Origin: UBA7396 sp964527685 | Lineage (GTDB): Bacteria; Patescibacteriota; Gracilibacteria; BD1-5; UBA6164 | Direction: 5' to 3' | Length of the DNA: 16,609 nt | Assembly (NCBI GenBank): GCA_964527685.1 | Contig: CAZGOC010000011.1 | Location: 1-16,609 of the forward strand | Shown here: one piece after another, positions 8,580-16,609 of the stretch | Numbering within the stretch: the stretch's first letter is position 1 | Layout of the letters: every line of letters begins with the position of its first letter | The notes under the pieces: generated by a model | Databases searched by the model: none | Seen by the model: the letters and a program-made list of their open reading frames with translations, nothing else | What the model was told of the DNA's origin: nothing | Program-made: the position numbers and the translations under genes

Positions 8580-8711
8580 TTTTTTGATTTTAATATATAT
8601 TAAGTTCTAGTTTAAGTATTTTTTTAAAAAGTAAACTATTTTATTATTTTTTGCAACTTTAAAATATTTTTATATTATGTAATTAATTTTATGATACTTA
8701 AACTTTAAAAA
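8580..8711. promoter_or_regulatory. Divergent promoter region between rnr and tehB
   Basis: There is no gene in these 132 bases. A rightward promoter for tehB is well formed: TTGCAA at 8651-8656, a 16-base spacer, and TATTAT at 8673-8678, giving a leader of about 28 bases. A leftward promoter for rnr must also lie here, but the AT-rich sequence offers several equally weak -10 boxes. Confidence 0.5.
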
Positions 8712-9611
8712 ATGAACCAAATACCAAAAAATTTTTATAGATATAAACAAAATCCTTTATGGAGTAATCAAACTTTGCCTTCTTGACTTTCAAATATGCA
8801 CAATACAAAGTCTTGAGTTTATTGAAATATTGTAGTTTATAAATGAGCTTTAAAATACACTTCTTTTGAAAATGAAAACTGAAATATTGATGGTGAAATA
8901 ATTATAAAAGCTTGAGAAGAGTGAGTTTCTCTACCTCAAAAATGGCACAAAGTAGAACCTGTTTGAGATGTAGAATTTTTAGTAGAATTTTATAAAGAAA
9001 TGGATGAAAAAATCTATGAATTAAAAAAAGATTTTGATGAAAAAATCCCTTGATTTAAAACACATTATGAAGTTGAGTATATTACTTCTTTAATTGATGA
9101 CAGAAAAAACAAAAAAGCACTTGATTTGTGAGCTTGAAGCTGAAGAAATAGTTTATTTTTAGCAAATAGTTGATTTGAAGTGCATTCTTGGGATAAAAAT
9201 ACAAAATGACTAGAGTTTATTGAAACTAAAGCCAAAGAAAATAATTTAAATGTTATAACAAAAGAAACTAATTTAAACTTAAATTTTGTAAAAGAAAATT
9301 ATGATTTAATTATAACAACTGTTGCTTTACAATTTTTAGAAAAAATCCCTGCAAAAATGCTTGTAAAGTCAATGATAGAAAAAACAAATATTTGATGATA
9401 TAATTTAATAATTGCTCCTATTGATGCTCCAGATCACAAATGTCCTATAAGATTTTCAAATTTACTAACTTATGAGGAGTATCTAGATTTTTACAAAGAT
9501 TGGGAAATAATTTATACAGACAATTATTTTGGTAAATTTCATGTAGTTGATGAAAATTGAAATAAAGTAGTTTCAAGATTTGCAACAATTATAGCAAAAA
9601 AGACAAAGTAG
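8712..9611 (+). CDS. tehB: TehB-type SAM-dependent methyltransferase with N-terminal DUF1971 domain
   Basis: The 299-residue protein has the two-domain layout of the Haemophilus-type TehB. The N-terminal DUF1971 cupin-like domain (about residues 12-100) shows HNTKSGVYGNIVVYKG and SLPQKWHKVEP. The methyltransferase domain has motif I DLGAGSGRNSLFLA (from D138, with all glycines as TGA), then HSWDKN, the motif region ENYDLIITTVALQFL, and NIGGYNLIIAP. TehB methylates tellurite or selenite using SAM and gives tellurite resistance when overexpressed. The natural substrate is not known and could be another oxyanion or small molecule. The gene stands alone with its own promoter and a strong terminator hairpin that overlaps the stop codon. 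Length equals that of the family. Confidence 0.92.
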
Positions 9612-9623
9612 TTTGTCTTTTTT
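9596..9623. terminator. Bidirectional intrinsic terminator between tehB and the toxin gene
   Basis: AAAAAAGACAAA (9596-9607) pairs with TTTGTCTTTTTT (9612-9623), a 12-bp perfect stem, followed by a further T. The loop holds the TAG stop of tehB. Read leftward it ends in T6, so it can also stop the ftsH-pcrA-toxin transcript arriving from the right. Confidence 0.8.
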
Positions 9624-9686
9624 TATTGGGATTATTATATTTTTTGCAATATGAAACTCTTTTGGCAAATAAATGGTTTTATTCTA

Positions 9687-9959
9687 TTAATAAAGTTCAC
9701 TATGGGTTCAAATATCTATAAAATCAACAAACTCATAAGTTCAGTTTGGATATTCTTTGAAAATAGCTCTATAATCTCAAGTTATATTTATACTTCTAAA
9801 TCAAGAATATTCTCATTTTAAAGCATGATTATTTAGGGATTTTTCAAATGGAGTTTTCCTAAAAACACTTATTTTTTCATCGGTCTTTAATTGAATTTTA
9901 TTATTTAGTTTTTCAAATTTTTTATTAAATGATTTTTTAAAATTAATTTTCATAATCAT
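9687..9959 (-). CDS. YafQ-like RelE-superfamily toxin (mRNA interferase)
   Basis: The 90-residue protein (88 if started at the second ATG at 9953) has the C-terminal hallmarks of the YafQ branch: NNHALKGEYSGFRSINITGDYRAIFKEY and FVDFIDIGTHSELY. The conserved His of NNHAL and of GTHSELY correspond to the catalytic histidines of ribosome-dependent mRNA cleaving toxins. The first ATG overlaps the antitoxin stop in TAATG, which suggests coupled translation. It is the last gene of the leftward cluster ftsH-pcrA-antitoxin-toxin, and the bidirectional terminator lies 63 bases beyond the stop. Normally it would be held inactive by the protein encoded just upstream. Confidence 0.85.
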
Positions 9960-10174
9960 TATTTCATTAAAGATTTTAAAAAATCACTAACTTCTTCTCA
10001 TTCAAAAGGACCATAAGAAGTATTTTCAGGGTCTTCTATAAGTTTTTGTAATCTAATAGTTGGGTCTTTTTCTATTTCTTTAGGCTCAAATTTTACTTCT
10101 TCATAAGAAAAAGTAGTTTTAAAATATTTTTTAGCTAGTGCTTCAGGAACATTTTCTATAATTATAGTTGCCAT
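9959..10174 (-). CDS. Probable antitoxin of the YafQ-like toxin
   Basis: The 71-residue acidic protein (MATIIIENVPEALAKKYF...) precedes and overlaps the YafQ-like toxin gene by one base, the normal order of type II toxin-antitoxin operons. The N terminus begins with a beta strand as in small DNA-binding antitoxins of the ribbon-helix-helix kind, and the rest is charged and rich in Glu. I do not recognise a named antitoxin family, so the function rests on its place and size. Its start lies 69 bases after the pcrA stop, and that AT-rich gap could carry an internal promoter. Confidence 0.7.
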
Positions 10175-10243
10175 AAATTGATAAATTAAAAATTATTTGA
10201 TTTTATTATATTAATTTTTGAAAAAATGCAATTTTAGTCTTTT

Positions 10244-12454
10244 TTAAATCTTTTTAACAGGAGCTATTTTTATATTCATCTTTTTAACACCTGAAGTTTG
10301 AAACTTTATTTCTGCTAAATCTCATGATTTTGAGATAATACTTCAAAATCAAAATTTTGGATGAGAAACTCTATCTCAAATATCAAAATTATCTACATCG
10401 TTTTCTATTAAACTTTTTTTAACTCTAAAAGGATTCTCTATGTGATTTGGGATAGAAAAACTATTTGTAAAGAAATTATTTTTTATCTCAAATTCATAAT
10501 TTTTTATATATTTTGTATCAATTTCTTTTACAAATCTTGACTCTGGATTTGAAACATAATTTCAAAATTGAAATCTCTCTCAAGCTCTTGAAATATATAA
10601 TTCCTCTTTAGCTCTAGTCATTGCCACATACATTAATCTTCTTTCTTCTTCTAAATCTTTTAATTCCATACTTCTAAAACTTGGGAAAAGTCATTCTTCA
10701 AGTCAAGTGATAAAAACTCTATCATACTCAAGTCATTTTGATGTATGAATTGTCATCAAAGTTACATAATTATTAGAATTTTCTTCTTTTTTATCAAAAT
10801 CAGTAAGTAATAATATCTCATCAAGTGCAGTTGCAAGCGATTCTCTTGGATCTAGTCAATTATAAGTTGACAATACATTTTGTAATTCTTTTATATTTTC
10901 AAGTCTCGCCTCATACTCATCTGGAGTTGCATCATCTTTTAAATACTCATTATATCAAGTTTTTTGTATAATATAATCAAGCAAAGATGATACTTCTTTA
11001 ATTTTTGATTTTTCCATTAAATCAAGCAATATTTCATAAAAGTTTTTTACAGAATTTAAAGCTCAAGAGTTTAATTCTTCAACTTCTGAAATATTTTCAA
11101 ATATTTGTAAATAAGTTACTCAAAATTCAAGCCTATAATCATCTAGTTTTTTTATAGTTGTTGGTCAAATCTTTCTTGAAGGAGTATTTATAATTCTTTT
11201 TATTGAAACTATATCATTTGGATTATGAATCACTTTTAAATAAGCTATTAAATCTTTAATTTCCTTACGATCATAAAACTTTAATCATCAAATAACTTTA
11301 TATGGGACTCATTCCATCATCAAAGCTTCTTCAATTGATCTTGATTGAGAATTTGTGCGGTATAAAATCAGGTTTTTAGAATACTCCCCCTTTAATCCCC
11401 CTCAATGAGGGGGAAGCAAAGCAGGGGGAGTTTTTTCTTTAATAATTTTTGCAATAGTTTGGCTTTCTACTCTGTCACTTGGAGCATCTATATAAGTAAT
11501 ACTTTCTCAAATAGAGTTTGTTGTAAATAAAGTTTTTTTAATTCAAATAGTATTTTTTGCAATAACTTCATTTGCAGCATTTATGATATTTTGAGTTGAT
11601 CTATAATTTTGTTCAAGCTTTATTTCAAGAGCATCAGGATAATCTTTTTTAAAGTTTAATATGTTTTTCATATCAGCTCATCTCCAACTATAAATAGATT
11701 GACTATCATCTCAAACTACAGCTAAGTTTCTATATTTTGAAGCAAGTAATTTTACTATTTCATATTGTGGAGCATTTGTATCTTGATACTCATCAATCAT
11801 TAAATATTTCCATTTTTCTTGATAATAATCCAAAACATCATCTTTTTTTAAGACTTCTAAAGTTTTTATTAAAATATCATCAAAATCAAGTGCATTATTT
11901 TCTAAAAGCTTATTTTGATAACTTAAATAAACTTTATTTACTATTTCTTTTATATGACTATCTACATATTTTTCATAATCTTTTGCTAAAATAAGTGCAT
12001 TTTTTGCATTTGAGATAAAAGATGCTATTGATCTTGGAATATATTTTTTTTCATCAAGTCATAATTCATCTTTTATAATTGATTTTATAATTGACAATTT
12101 ATCACTTTCATCATAAATTACAAAATTTTTAGTCATATCAATTACTTCAATATGATTTTTTAATATAAAAATTCAAAGTGAGTGAAAAGTTCAAACAAAA
12201 GGCAGGTTTTGATTTTTGTATGGATTTATTTGATACTCTATATTTAGTTTTTTTGCAATCCTCTCTTTCATCTCTTTTGAGGCTTTGTTTGTAAATGTTA
12301 CAGCCAAAATTGAACTTGGGTTTATTCAAGTTCAAATCATATATTCAATTCTTGAAGTTAGAGTTGCAGTTTTTCAACTTCAAGCTCATGCAAGAATTAA
12401 AAGTGGCCCTTCTATTTTATTTTTTGCTTGCTCTTGTGATGGATTTAAATGCAT
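10244..12454 (-). CDS. pcrA: ATP-dependent DNA helicase PcrA/UvrD (UvrD/REP family)
   Basis: The 736-residue superfamily 1A helicase translocates 3'-5' on single-stranded DNA and acts in replication restart, recombination control and nucleotide excision repair. Motifs in order: LNPSQEQA Q motif, Walker A AGAGSGKT (22-29, glycines as TGA), VTFTNKAS (Ia), the FVGTFHSLG block, DEYQDTN (D221/E222), GDDSQSIYSWRGA (III), EQNYRS, YRTNSQSR (IV), MTIHTSKGLEYDRVF (V) and YVAMTRA (VI). The C terminus carries the PcrA Tudor-like RNA-polymerase-binding domain, FDIGDRVSHPKFGFG to APVKKI. Residues 342-358 (TPPALLPPHGGGLKGEY) are encoded by a GC-rich repeat element before motif IV, which is unusual. It begins 15 bases after the ftsH stop on the same strand. 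Confidence 0.95.
11383..11431. repeat. 49-bp GC-rich palindromic element inside pcrA
   Basis: The terminal inverted repeats ACTCCCCC (11383-11390) and GGGGGAGT (11424-11431) flank an inner inverted repeat CCCCCTCA (11397-11404) with TGAGGGGG (11406-11413). The element is a GC island in AT-rich DNA and keeps the reading frame of pcrA. It resembles the element at 5166-5227. Confidence 0.85.
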
Positions 12455-12469
12455 TTTTTATAATTTTTT

Positions 12470-14410
12470 TTAAGCAAAATAATTATTAAATTCTTCTTTA
12501 TTAATTTCTTCTTTTACAAGTAAGTCTTGAGAAATTTTTATATGTAAATCTTTATTTTTTGTAATTAAATCTTTTGCTACATTGTAGGCATTTGTTAATA
12601 CTTCTTTTACTTTTGCATCGATTAAATCTTGTGTTTTATCTGAAATATAATTTCTTTCTCATTCACTTCATAAATGATTTCAAGAACTTCTTTCTCAAGC
12701 AAAGTTTTCTGCTCAAATATCTTCAAACATTCAATATCTCATAACCATATCACGAGCTATTGAAGTAGCTTTTTCTATATCATTTGAAGCTCAAGTTGTT
12801 ATATTTTCTTTACCAAAAAACACTTCTTCAGCAACTCTTCATCAATAAAGTGTAGCTAGTTCATCAAGGTATTTTGCTTTTGAAACAAGTAGTCTATCTC
12901 TTTCTGGTAAAAACCAAGTTACTCATAAAGCTCATCCTCTTGAAATAATTGAAACTTTATGAACTGGATCAGTATTTGGAAGTAATTTTCAAACTAAAGC
13001 ATGTCAAACTTCGTGATATGCTGTTATTTTTTTCTCTTCTTCATTCATTACTTGTGATTTTTTTGTAAGTCACATAACTATTTTTTCAAAACTTTCTGTT
13101 ATTATAGCACTTGTAATTTCTTTTTGATTTTTTCTTGCAGTAATAATAGCTGATTCATTGATTAAATTACCTAAATCAGCTCAACTAAATCAAACTGTTT
13201 TTGAAGCAATTTCTCTAAAATCAACATCTTTTGAAATAGGTTTATTTTTTGAATGAACTTGTAAAATTTTTTCTCTATCATCTAGATTTGGTAGATTTAT
13301 TGTAACTTTTCTATCAAATCTTCCTGGTCTTAATAATGCCTTATCAAGCACATCTGCTCTGTTTGTAGCAGCCATAATTATTATATTTGTATTTCAATCA
13401 AACCCATCCATTTCTGTTAAAATTTGATTTAAAGTTTGTTCTCTTTCATCATGTCCTCCTCAAAGTCCTGGTCATCTTTTTTTTCAAATAGCATCTATTT
13501 CATCAATAAAAATAATTGACGGAGATAGTTTTTTTGCTTGTTCAAACAAATCTCTAACACGGGATGCTCAAACTCAAACAAACATTTCAACAAATTCACT
13601 TCAAGAAATTGATAAAAATGGCACTCCACTCTCCCCTGCTACTGCTCTTGCTATAAGAGTTTTTCAAGTTCATGGAGGTCATACAAGTAGTACTCATTTT
13701 GGTATTTTTGCTCAAATATCTTTATATTTTTGAGGATTTTTTAAAAAGTCAACTATTTCAGTTAATTCAACTTTTTCTTCTTCTGCTCAAGCAACATCAG
13801 CAAATAAAACTTTATCTTTTTCCATATCATAAAGTCTTGCTCTTGATTTTCAAAAACTCATTGCATTATTTGCAACTCATCACATTCTTCAAATAACTAA
13901 AAATGCAACAAATATAAATAATATAAAAAGTATTATAGTTGGAAGCATTTCTTCCCAAAATTTTTGAGATGTTAAATCTTTAACTTCTACTTTTGTTTCA
14001 ATTGAGTTTCAAGAAGAAGTCAAATCAAGTAATCATAAATCTTTTAAAGAATCATTTTGTGGTAAAATAATTTTGTCTCTTAGAGTTTTTTCAACTCAAT
14101 TATCAATTAATTTTCAACTTAAAGTAGCAATTGCCTTATTTCAGTCTATTAAAATATCTTTATAAAGTCATGCATTATAAGAATTTCTAAATTCTGATAG
14201 AGAAATATCTTTATCTATATAGTTTTTTGAAACTAGTATACTTGGCGCAAAATATGCTATTGCTAAAGAAATAACAACAAGCCATACTACTATTTTCATA
14301 GGATTATTTTGACTTGGTTTTCAAGGTTTTAATATATTATTTTTTAGATTTTTTTTAATATTAAAATTAGTTTTTTTCTCTTGTTTATTATTTGGTTTTT
14401 TATCGTTCAT
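12470..14410 (-). CDS. ftsH: ATP-dependent zinc metalloprotease FtsH
   Basis: The 646-residue membrane-anchored AAA+ protease extracts and degrades membrane and cytosolic proteins as a hexamer. Two membrane helices (about residues 37-57 and 152-174) flank an extracytoplasmic segment. The ATPase has Walker A GPPGTGKT (244-251, three glycines as TGA), Walker B with D303/E304, and the second region of homology AATNRADVLDKALLRPGRFDR. The zinc site is HEVGH (466-470) with Asp544 in SNDIEKAT as third ligand; the usual third residue is Ala, here Val468. The start is the first ATG, and the hydrophobic segment lies ~37 residues in. It opens the leftward cluster ftsH-pcrA-antitoxin-toxin, with the pcrA ATG 15 bases after its stop. 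Confidence 0.97.
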
Positions 14411-14476
14411 TGTCTATTTAAATAAAATTATAAGCCAAAGTATTTTATATAAGTATGTGTTTTTTGCAAATTTATT
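14411..14476 (-). promoter_or_regulatory. ftsH promoter region
   Basis: On the minus strand TATAAT (14432-14427) is a perfect -10 box. The -35 region at about 14455-14450 reads TACTTA, a weak match. Transcription would begin about ten bases before the ATG, so the leader is very short and without a ribosome binding site. Confidence 0.45.
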
Positions 14477-14516
14477 AAAAAAAAGCTTAATATTTTAAAA
14501 TATTAAGCTTTTTTTT
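14477..14516 (-). terminator. Intrinsic terminator of the AAA+ ATPase gene
   Basis: A perfect 40-base palindrome of eight A, GCTTAATATTTT and its complement is followed by T8 in either direction. The AAA+ gene ends inside it (stop 14517-14515). It separates that gene from the ftsH promoter. Confidence 0.85.
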
Positions 14517-16233
14517 AAAATTGTTCTATAATTATTTCTTTAATTGCAATAATTTGTTCTCTTGATAATTCTTCTACTTTTAATAAGTCTTTTATAATTT
14601 TTAAAATATGAGTTATTGCCATACTTTTAAGTTGTTTTATTGACAAATCATAATTATCATCTAAATATAATATTTTTTTATAAACTATTTTTTTTATAGT
14701 TTTTATATTATAAGGATAGAATAAATAATCTTTTTTATCAAAATTAAATCAATTAAAATTAGTAATATAATTTATTTTTCCTAATCTATCTATAAAAACT
14801 CTATTTTGTAATTGTTCTATATCATCTGAAGATAATCAAAGTTGTTTTAATTTTTCTATATATTCTTTTATTTCATCTTTTACATCTATATTTCAATCTA
14901 AAGAAAAAAAAACAAGTCATAAATATGCAGATATGGTTCAATAAGTGTCCTCTAATTTATCTAAATACATTTCATTTTTAATTTTTCTATATCATAACAA
15001 TTTAATTTCTTTATTTCTTATCTCTTTTGATTCTAAAATAATTTCATTAAATAGGTTTTTATTTTTATCTAAATCAAGTCCTATAATTATTTTTCATTTA
15101 TAATCAAAATATTTATTAAATTCATTACTATGAAGTAATTTATTAAAATATCTTGAAACTACATTATTATAATTTCTTACAAGTTCTCTTGCTCATTTTT
15201 CTTTAGAATATCATTTTTTTATAATTTCTTCAAAAATACTTGGAGCTAACTCTATTTGTATATGACTTTGAGGATAATATTTGATTAAATATTTATTAAA
15301 TTTATTCAATTCTATGTCTATAATTTTTTCACAATCTTCTTTAGATAATTCATTAAACTCTATAAATTTATCTATTCTTCAAATAAACTCTGGTTTAAAA
15401 TGAGCTTTTAATGAATTTAAAAATATTTCATTTTTATCTCCTTCTTTTTCTTTTATAGAAGGTGAATTAAATCAAATATAATTTTTACTTTTAGATTTAG
15501 AAATTTCTTCTTGTCACAAATTTGATGTAAAAATAATTATAGAATTTTGAAAATTTAATATTTCTCATTTTGAATTTTCAGCTTTTCATTCATCTATTAA
15601 TCAAAGTAGACTTTGAATTATTTTAGGATGTGCTTTTTCTACTTCATCAAATAATAATATATTTATTCAATACATTTTTGATAAAATCTTGTTTAGCTTT
15701 CATAATTTTTTAGCATTATCATAAGAACTAAAAATATTTTCATTTGTAAAAGGTATTTTATCATCATATCATATATATCATTTAGGAGATCAAAATAAAT
15801 TATTTCAAGAATTAGAATCTGAAAAATTTTCACAATTTATCTTTATAAAAGCATTTGCATCTCAAAACATATTTTCTGCTAATGCTTTAACTATTTCTGT
15901 TTTTCAAACTCAAGTTGGTCAGTGAAAAAAATAAACTCCCAAAGGTCATTTATGTTCTCAAACTCTTAAAACACTGTCTAAAACACTATCTGCTAATTCT
16001 TTTTTAGCTTCTTCTTGAGAAACAAGATGTTTATCAAAAAAACTTTTTAATTCTTCTAAATATGGATGATTTTGAGAAATAATTAAAGTATCTGCAACTT
16101 TAGTTTTATATTTATTTTTAAAATAAGTTGTTTTTTCTTCTAAAATTTCATTTTTCTCTTTTTTGTCATCTATTATTATTTCATCTCAATCATTAAATTT
16201 TTTATTATTTCATAATAAAAATAATTTTTCCAT
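14515..16233 (-). CDS. Single-ring ClpB-D2-like AAA+ ATPase
   Basis: The 572-residue protein has one AAA+ module of the ClpB/ClpA D2 class. Walker A is GPTGVGKT (105-112, glycines as TGA), pore loop 1 is GYIGY, Walker B is LLLFDEVEKAH (D196/E197), and IIIFTSNLG follows. The arginine-finger region is HFKPEFIGRID (P281, R286) and sensor 2 is GARELVR (G347-R349). It lacks the Clp N domain, the D1 ring and the M-domain coiled coil of ClpB. The ~100 residues before Walker A and the ~180 after the D2 small domain match no domain I know. With its pore loop it should thread and unfold protein. Without a visible ClpP-binding loop it is more likely a disaggregase or dedicated unfoldase. It has its own promoter and terminator. 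Confidence 0.8.
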
Positions 16234-16262
16234 AAAAAATAAAAATTAAAAAGTAAGATTTA

Positions 16263-16290
16263 TTTATAATTGCTTTTTAATTTTTGTCAA
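16263..16290 (-). promoter_or_regulatory. Sigma70-type promoter of the AAA+ gene
   Basis: On the minus strand a perfect -35 TTGACA (16290-16285) is followed by a 16-base spacer and TATAAA (16268-16263). It lies about 30 bases before the ATG at 16233. It is the best -35/-10 pair in the window. Confidence 0.7.
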
Positions 16291-16312
16291 TTTTTTATCT
16301 TATATTCTCTGT

Positions 16313-16411
16313 ATGTCTAAAAAACACATGACTTGACTTATTGATGTGTATTTTGAGTTTACTATGAATGATAACAAAAACTTTAAACACAAAAAAAATC
16401 AGTGAAAATAA
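16313..16411 (+). CDS. Small open frame, doubtful gene
   Basis: The frame of 32 codons (MSKKHMTGLIDVYFEFTMND...) starts at ATG 16313 and ends at TAA inside the hairpin at 16397-16424. One codon is TGA. It has no homology that I recognise, is hydrophilic with a Lys-rich end, and has no ribosome binding site. The neighbouring terminator hairpin is the only sign that something may be transcribed. It may be a chance ORF. Confidence 0.2.
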
Positions 16412-16424
16412 ATTTTCACTGATT
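16397..16424. terminator. Strong hairpin terminator with T8 on the minus strand
   Basis: AATCAGTGAAAAT (16397-16409) pairs perfectly with ATTTTCACTGATT (16412-16424) across a 2-base gap, so the real loop is slightly wider. Read leftward the stem is followed by T8 (16398-16391), which fits a terminator for a transcript arriving from the right. Read rightward it has a weaker T5 a few bases later. Confidence 0.75.
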
Positions 16425-16609
16425 GCTCTTTTTAAAAATGGTGGGGCAACCGTGTCACCTGTCAAACAGAGTTATACTCTTATATGATTAAAAATCAGGC
16501 AGAAGTTGTGGGAATTTGTGATAAATTAAGAAAAGTTATGTATGCTTAAGTTTCTTTGTTAGCTATTTAGTCAGATCATATTTGCAAAAAAATAAAAAAT
16601 ATGATATCC
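16425..16609. other. Unassigned end of the window with a GC-richer block
   Basis: No reading frame of useful length is seen on either strand. Bases 16441-16466 (GTGGGGCAACCGTGTCACCTGTC...) are clearly richer in GC than the surroundings. Several short stems follow: AGAGT/ACTCT (16469-16481) and GATT/AATC near 16486-16496, and ATCATATTT/AAATATGAT (16575-16583 with 16597-16605). It may be the end of a structured RNA read leftward into the hairpin at 16397-16424, but I could not match a known RNA. Confidence 0.4.

Noticed and set aside
11737..11994. 85-codon ORF on the + strand
   Set aside because: It is antisense to the helicase motif II region of pcrA.
12147..12454. Interpreting the many in-frame TGA codons as pseudogenes or sequencing errors
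   Set aside because: TGA occurs only where glycine is expected, in every gene, with all other positions conserved; recoding explains it fully.
12147..12489. Three overlapping small ORFs on both strands
   Set aside because: They lie within the first part of pcrA in other frames; the pcrA frame with P-loop is the real one.
13190..13375. 61-residue minus-strand ORF with an AAA signature
   Set aside because: It is the correct frame but only a TGA-free piece of ftsH, so it is not a separate gene.
13672..13896. 74-codon hydrophobic ORF on the + strand
   Set aside because: It is antisense to the ftsH region around Walker A.
16425..16470. tRNA or tmRNA 3' end on the minus strand (CCCCACCA)
   Set aside because: There is no T-arm with TTCRA before the putative acceptor strand and no matching 5' strand; kept only as an unexplained block.
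16438..16494. Rightward ATG frame beginning in the GC-richer block
   Set aside because: It reaches TAA after 17 codons with no support from composition or homology.

Overview
The window reads as a genome that decodes UGA as glycine (genetic code 25), as in the Absconditabacteria (SR1) and Gracilibacteria (BD1-5/GN02) of the candidate phyla radiation. In-frame TGA falls on invariant glycines: all the glycines of the P-loops of FtsH, PcrA and a ClpB-like ATPase, motif I of TehB, and the active-site block of RNase R. TGG stays at tryptophan positions, and all genes end in TAA or TAG. Standard-code ORF calling breaks nearly every gene here. The DNA is very AT-rich, coding density is high, and no gene has a recognisable Shine-Dalgarno sequence.

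Left part, 1-3687: a few codons of a leftward gene, then a two-gene type II restriction-modification system on the + strand (C5-cytosine methyltransferase 207-1346, HNH endonuclease 1349-2407). It runs tail-to-tail into a leftward PmbA/TldD-family gene (2413-3687).

Middle, 3688-8579, all leftward: a type IV pilin-like protein with a C-terminal Lcl/FISUMP (DUF1566-like) domain (3875-5263), an AI-2E family exporter (5364-6578) and RNase R (6603-8579). The last ~45 codons of the pilin gene are about 47% GC and look like the variable region of a diversity-generating retroelement (DGR). The pilin gene lies between two perfect 40-bp direct repeats that contain hairpin terminators, and its leader carries GC-rich palindromic repeats. 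This is the most interesting locus of the window: a possible diversified surface pilin in what may be an episymbiotic or predatory lineage. No reverse transcriptase or template repeat was seen in the window.

Right part, 8580-16609: tehB (8712-9611, +), and facing it a leftward cluster ftsH - pcrA - antitoxin - YafQ-like toxin (14410 down to 9687). PcrA carries an in-frame 49-bp GC-rich palindromic element of the kind also found in the pilin leader. A single-ring ClpB-D2-like ATPase (14515-16233) has its own promoter and terminator. The last ~370 bases hold a bidirectional terminator and an unexplained GC-richer block that may be the end of an RNA or of a gene outside the window.
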